DNA of 64,000 nucleotides from Acidobacteriota bacterium. Lineage in GTDB: Bacteria > Acidobacteriota > Terriglobia > Bryobacterales > Bryobacteraceae. Under the pieces are notes generated by a model, which had not been told where the DNA came from, ran no database searches, and saw only the letters and a program-made list of their open reading frames with translations. The position numbers and the translations under genes are program-made. Shown here one piece after another: positions 62,477 through 64,000 of the stretch (its first letter is position 1; each line of letters starts with the position of its first letter). The stretch is from positions 144,788-208,787 of the forward strand of contig JAFDVZ010000020.1 in assembly GCA_018268715.1 (NCBI GenBank), written 5' to 3'.

Positions 62477-63990
62477 GAGCGGCAGTTCTCACGCTGGGGG
62501 CACTGAGCGCCGTATTCGTAAACGCAGGGACGGAGCCGGAATTGATCATTGGCCGCTCCGTCCGCGACGACCGATGCCTGGTTGTCACATCGAAACCCGT
62601 CTTTGGACCTCGGGATTCCGCCGTCTTTGTTCAGGCTTCAGTCCACACGTCCGGGCGAGTCGTGATCGAGTGGATTGATCCAGCGGGCAACTCGGCCGGC
62701 GAAACCACCTGGGGCACCGTGCCGCCGGCGGCCTGTCTGATCACGCAACTTCCGCTCGCAGGGCGCCCAGCCGGCCGCACTTTCGGACTTTGGAAGGTCC
62801 GCGCGAAACTCAGCGGCAAGTGGATGGAGCGTACGTTCCAGGTGGAAGGGCAAAATTCAGCTACGGAAATCGCAACCGCAAGCGTTCGACCCACCCCAAA
62901 GGGGATGATGCTCGAAATCCGCGGTACGGGTCTCTCTGCCGGCGCGATTGTGCATGTCGCACAATTCACCCTCACCGGAGGCTGGAAGTACCTCGCGGCT
63001 ATGGAGCCTCTAGAACACACCGAGACCACGCTCACCGCACAACTGCCCTCGCTCATTCCCGGGGAGTACATCGCCGTGCTCCGCACCGTCGACGGCGCCG
63101 TATCGACTCCAGCAAGATTCATTATCGCGAGCGAACGGGCTTACCAACTGCCGGTCCCAAGCGGTGAAAGCTGGGTGATCACACAAGGGCCCCATGGGGC
63201 CTTCTCACATTGGAACCGCAGCGAACATGCGTGGGATATCGCGCCCCACAACGGACGCTACGTCGTCGCCATGCGCAATGGAATCGTTCATACACACGAC
63301 CTCGGAATGGGGCAGACTCCCAATATCCGTTCCTTCGGCAACTACATTACGATCGACCACGGCGACGGCGAATACAGTCATTACGCACACCTAGCCACGG
63401 GGCGATTTTTGGTTACGGATGGCGAAAGAGTCGACGCGGGACAACGCATTGCCATCGTCGGCAACAGCGGATACACGCTGGGGCCCGGAGGCGGCTACCA
63501 CGTCCACGTTCACGTAACACGCACACTGGAGATCTTCGCGCAAAGTATACCCTTCGCCTTCAACGAGGACCGCCCATCCACCGAGCCCCCTAGCCGAAGC
63601 GCGCAGGCCACCGCCATCGTGCCGCGGCAAGATACCGAGACAGTCCAAGTCGGCCAATGGTGGACTCGCCTAGTAACAATCCCACCACCCACCACAGAGT
63701 GGACCGTCGAAATCGCCTGGACGGAAACGTCAACCGATCTCGATCTCCACCTCATGAGTCCAAGTGGCCGTCACTATGGCTGGTATGGCGACCAATCGGG
63801 TTACACAGGCCGAACGGCAGCCCCTGAGAGATTCCACCTTATCCGCCCCGAACCTGGCACGTGGAGGATTTCCGTGCAGGGCATGCGGGGCTCGAGGGAA
63901 ATCCGTTTTCGGATGTCTTCGTCAATCACACAGCGATCGCAGCCGGCAATCTCAGCCAGGAGCAAGAAAGTTCAGAGGGAGCTGAAATGA
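62473..63990 (+). CDS. Exported M23-family (LytM) peptidase
   Basis: A 505-residue exported protein with signal peptide MRAAVLTLGALSAVFVNAG. Two beta-rich domains (about 25-215) precede an M23 domain (about 225-350): HAWDIAPHNGRYVVAMRNGI with the first His and Asp ligands, YITIDHGDGEYSHYAHL and GGGYHVHVHVT with the HxH motif, plus VDAGQRIAIVGNSG. This is the Zn endopeptidase fold that cuts peptidoglycan or glycyl peptides. The tail (about 385-490) is a pre-peptidase-like beta-domain (TEWTVEIAWTETSTDLDLHL). It overlaps the upstream c-di-GMP gene by four bases and the next gene start likewise. Confidence 0.85.
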   Translation: MRAAVLTLGALSAVFVNAGTEPELIIGRSVRDDRCLVVTSKPVFGPRDSAVFVQASVHTSGRVVIEWIDPAGNSAGETTWGTVPPAACLITQLPLAGRPAGRTFGLWKVRAKLSGKWMERTFQVEGQNSATEIATASVRPTPKGMMLEIRGTGLSAGAIVHVAQFTLTGGWKYLAAMEPLEHTETTLTAQLPSLIPGEYIAVLRTVDGAVSTPARFIIASERAYQLPVPSGESWVITQGPHGAFSHWNRSEHAWDIAPHNGRYVVAMRNGIVHTHDLGMGQTPNIRSFGNYITIDHGDGEYSHYAHLATGRFLVTDGERVDAGQRIAIVGNSGYTLGPGGGYHVHVHVTRTLEIFAQSIPFAFNEDRPSTEPPSRSAQATAIVPRQDTETVQVGQWWTRLVTIPPPTTEWTVEIAWTETSTDLDLHLMSPSGRHYGWYGDQSGYTGRTAAPERFHLIRPEPGTWRISVQGMRGSREIRFRMSSSITQRSQPAISARSKKVQRELK

Positions 63991-64000
63991 AGAAAGCCCC
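63987..64000 (+). CDS. Start of a further gene (first four codons only)
   Basis: ATGAAGAAAGCC begins at 63987, overlapping the TGA of the M23 gene by four bases (ATGA). GAGGGAG lies at 63975-63981, five bases before it, so this is a plausible start of a translated gene that continues beyond the window. The product (MKKA...) is unknown; the Lys-rich beginning would suit a signal peptide. Confidence 0.55.

Overview
The window is GC-rich, densely coding DNA (about 46 intact genes, one partial gene at each edge, one large pseudogene; no rRNA, tRNA, CRISPR array or insertion sequence seen). Family content points to an acidobacterium of the Solibacter/Bryobacter type: a secreted protein with the Solibacter-type TIGR03437 C-terminal domain, a decayed Oar-like TonB receptor, a DUF1800/DUF1501 pair, a bacillithiol enzyme (BshC), and a membrane protein with the N-terminal domain that is widespread in acidobacterial regulators. 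The lineage is inferred from protein families only.

Layout. 1-9.5 kb (minus): SprT-like protein, DUF1800 and DUF1501 secreted proteins, bshC, an HpcH/HpaI aldolase and two tandem M28 peptidases. 9.6-13.5 kb (plus): a CBS-pair protein and a large hybrid histidine kinase. 13.5-18.9 kb (minus): a three-gene outer-membrane operon (TIGR03437 protein, TonB receptor, exported repeat protein). 19.2-25.5 kb (minus): a five-gene, translationally coupled operon for sugar or sugar-acid metabolism with several Tat-like signals; the wreck of an Oar-like TonB receptor (25.55-28.2 kb) lies directly upstream. 28.2-30.7 kb (minus): cdsA, uppS and a polysaccharide-export ABC permease. 30.7-32.1 kb (plus): a DUF6986 aldolase-like protein. 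32.0-38.9 kb (minus): a plant-polysaccharide operon (GH9, esterase, GH43, GH51), preceded by a membrane protein with two malectin domains (39.0-40.5 kb) and, divergently, by two secreted esterases (40.7-43.5 kb). 43.5-49.4 kb (minus): a six-gene corrinoid methyl-transfer operon. 49.5-52.7 kb (minus): a bifunctional fucokinase/fucose-1-phosphate guanylyltransferase and a small membrane protein. 52.8-58.6 kb (plus): tilS, ftsH, a HAD phosphatase, tdk and a coiled-coil membrane protein. 58.6-59.9 kb (minus): a receiver-less sigma54 activator and a PilZ protein. 60.0-64 kb (plus): an HD-GYP/GAF/GGDEF protein, an M23 peptidase and the first codons of another gene.

Read together, the window describes a heterotroph that breaks down plant polymers (arabinose-containing and cellulose-like chains, with ester side groups), takes up products through TonB systems and oxidises sugars outside the cytoplasm. 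It may also strip methyl groups from a substrate through a corrinoid pathway that ends at a homocysteine methyltransferase. The features most worth a second look are that corrinoid operon, the malectin-bearing membrane protein beside the glycosidase locus, the hairpin between the ribosome-binding site and start codon of ftsH, and the pseudogenised receptor next to an intact catabolic operon.
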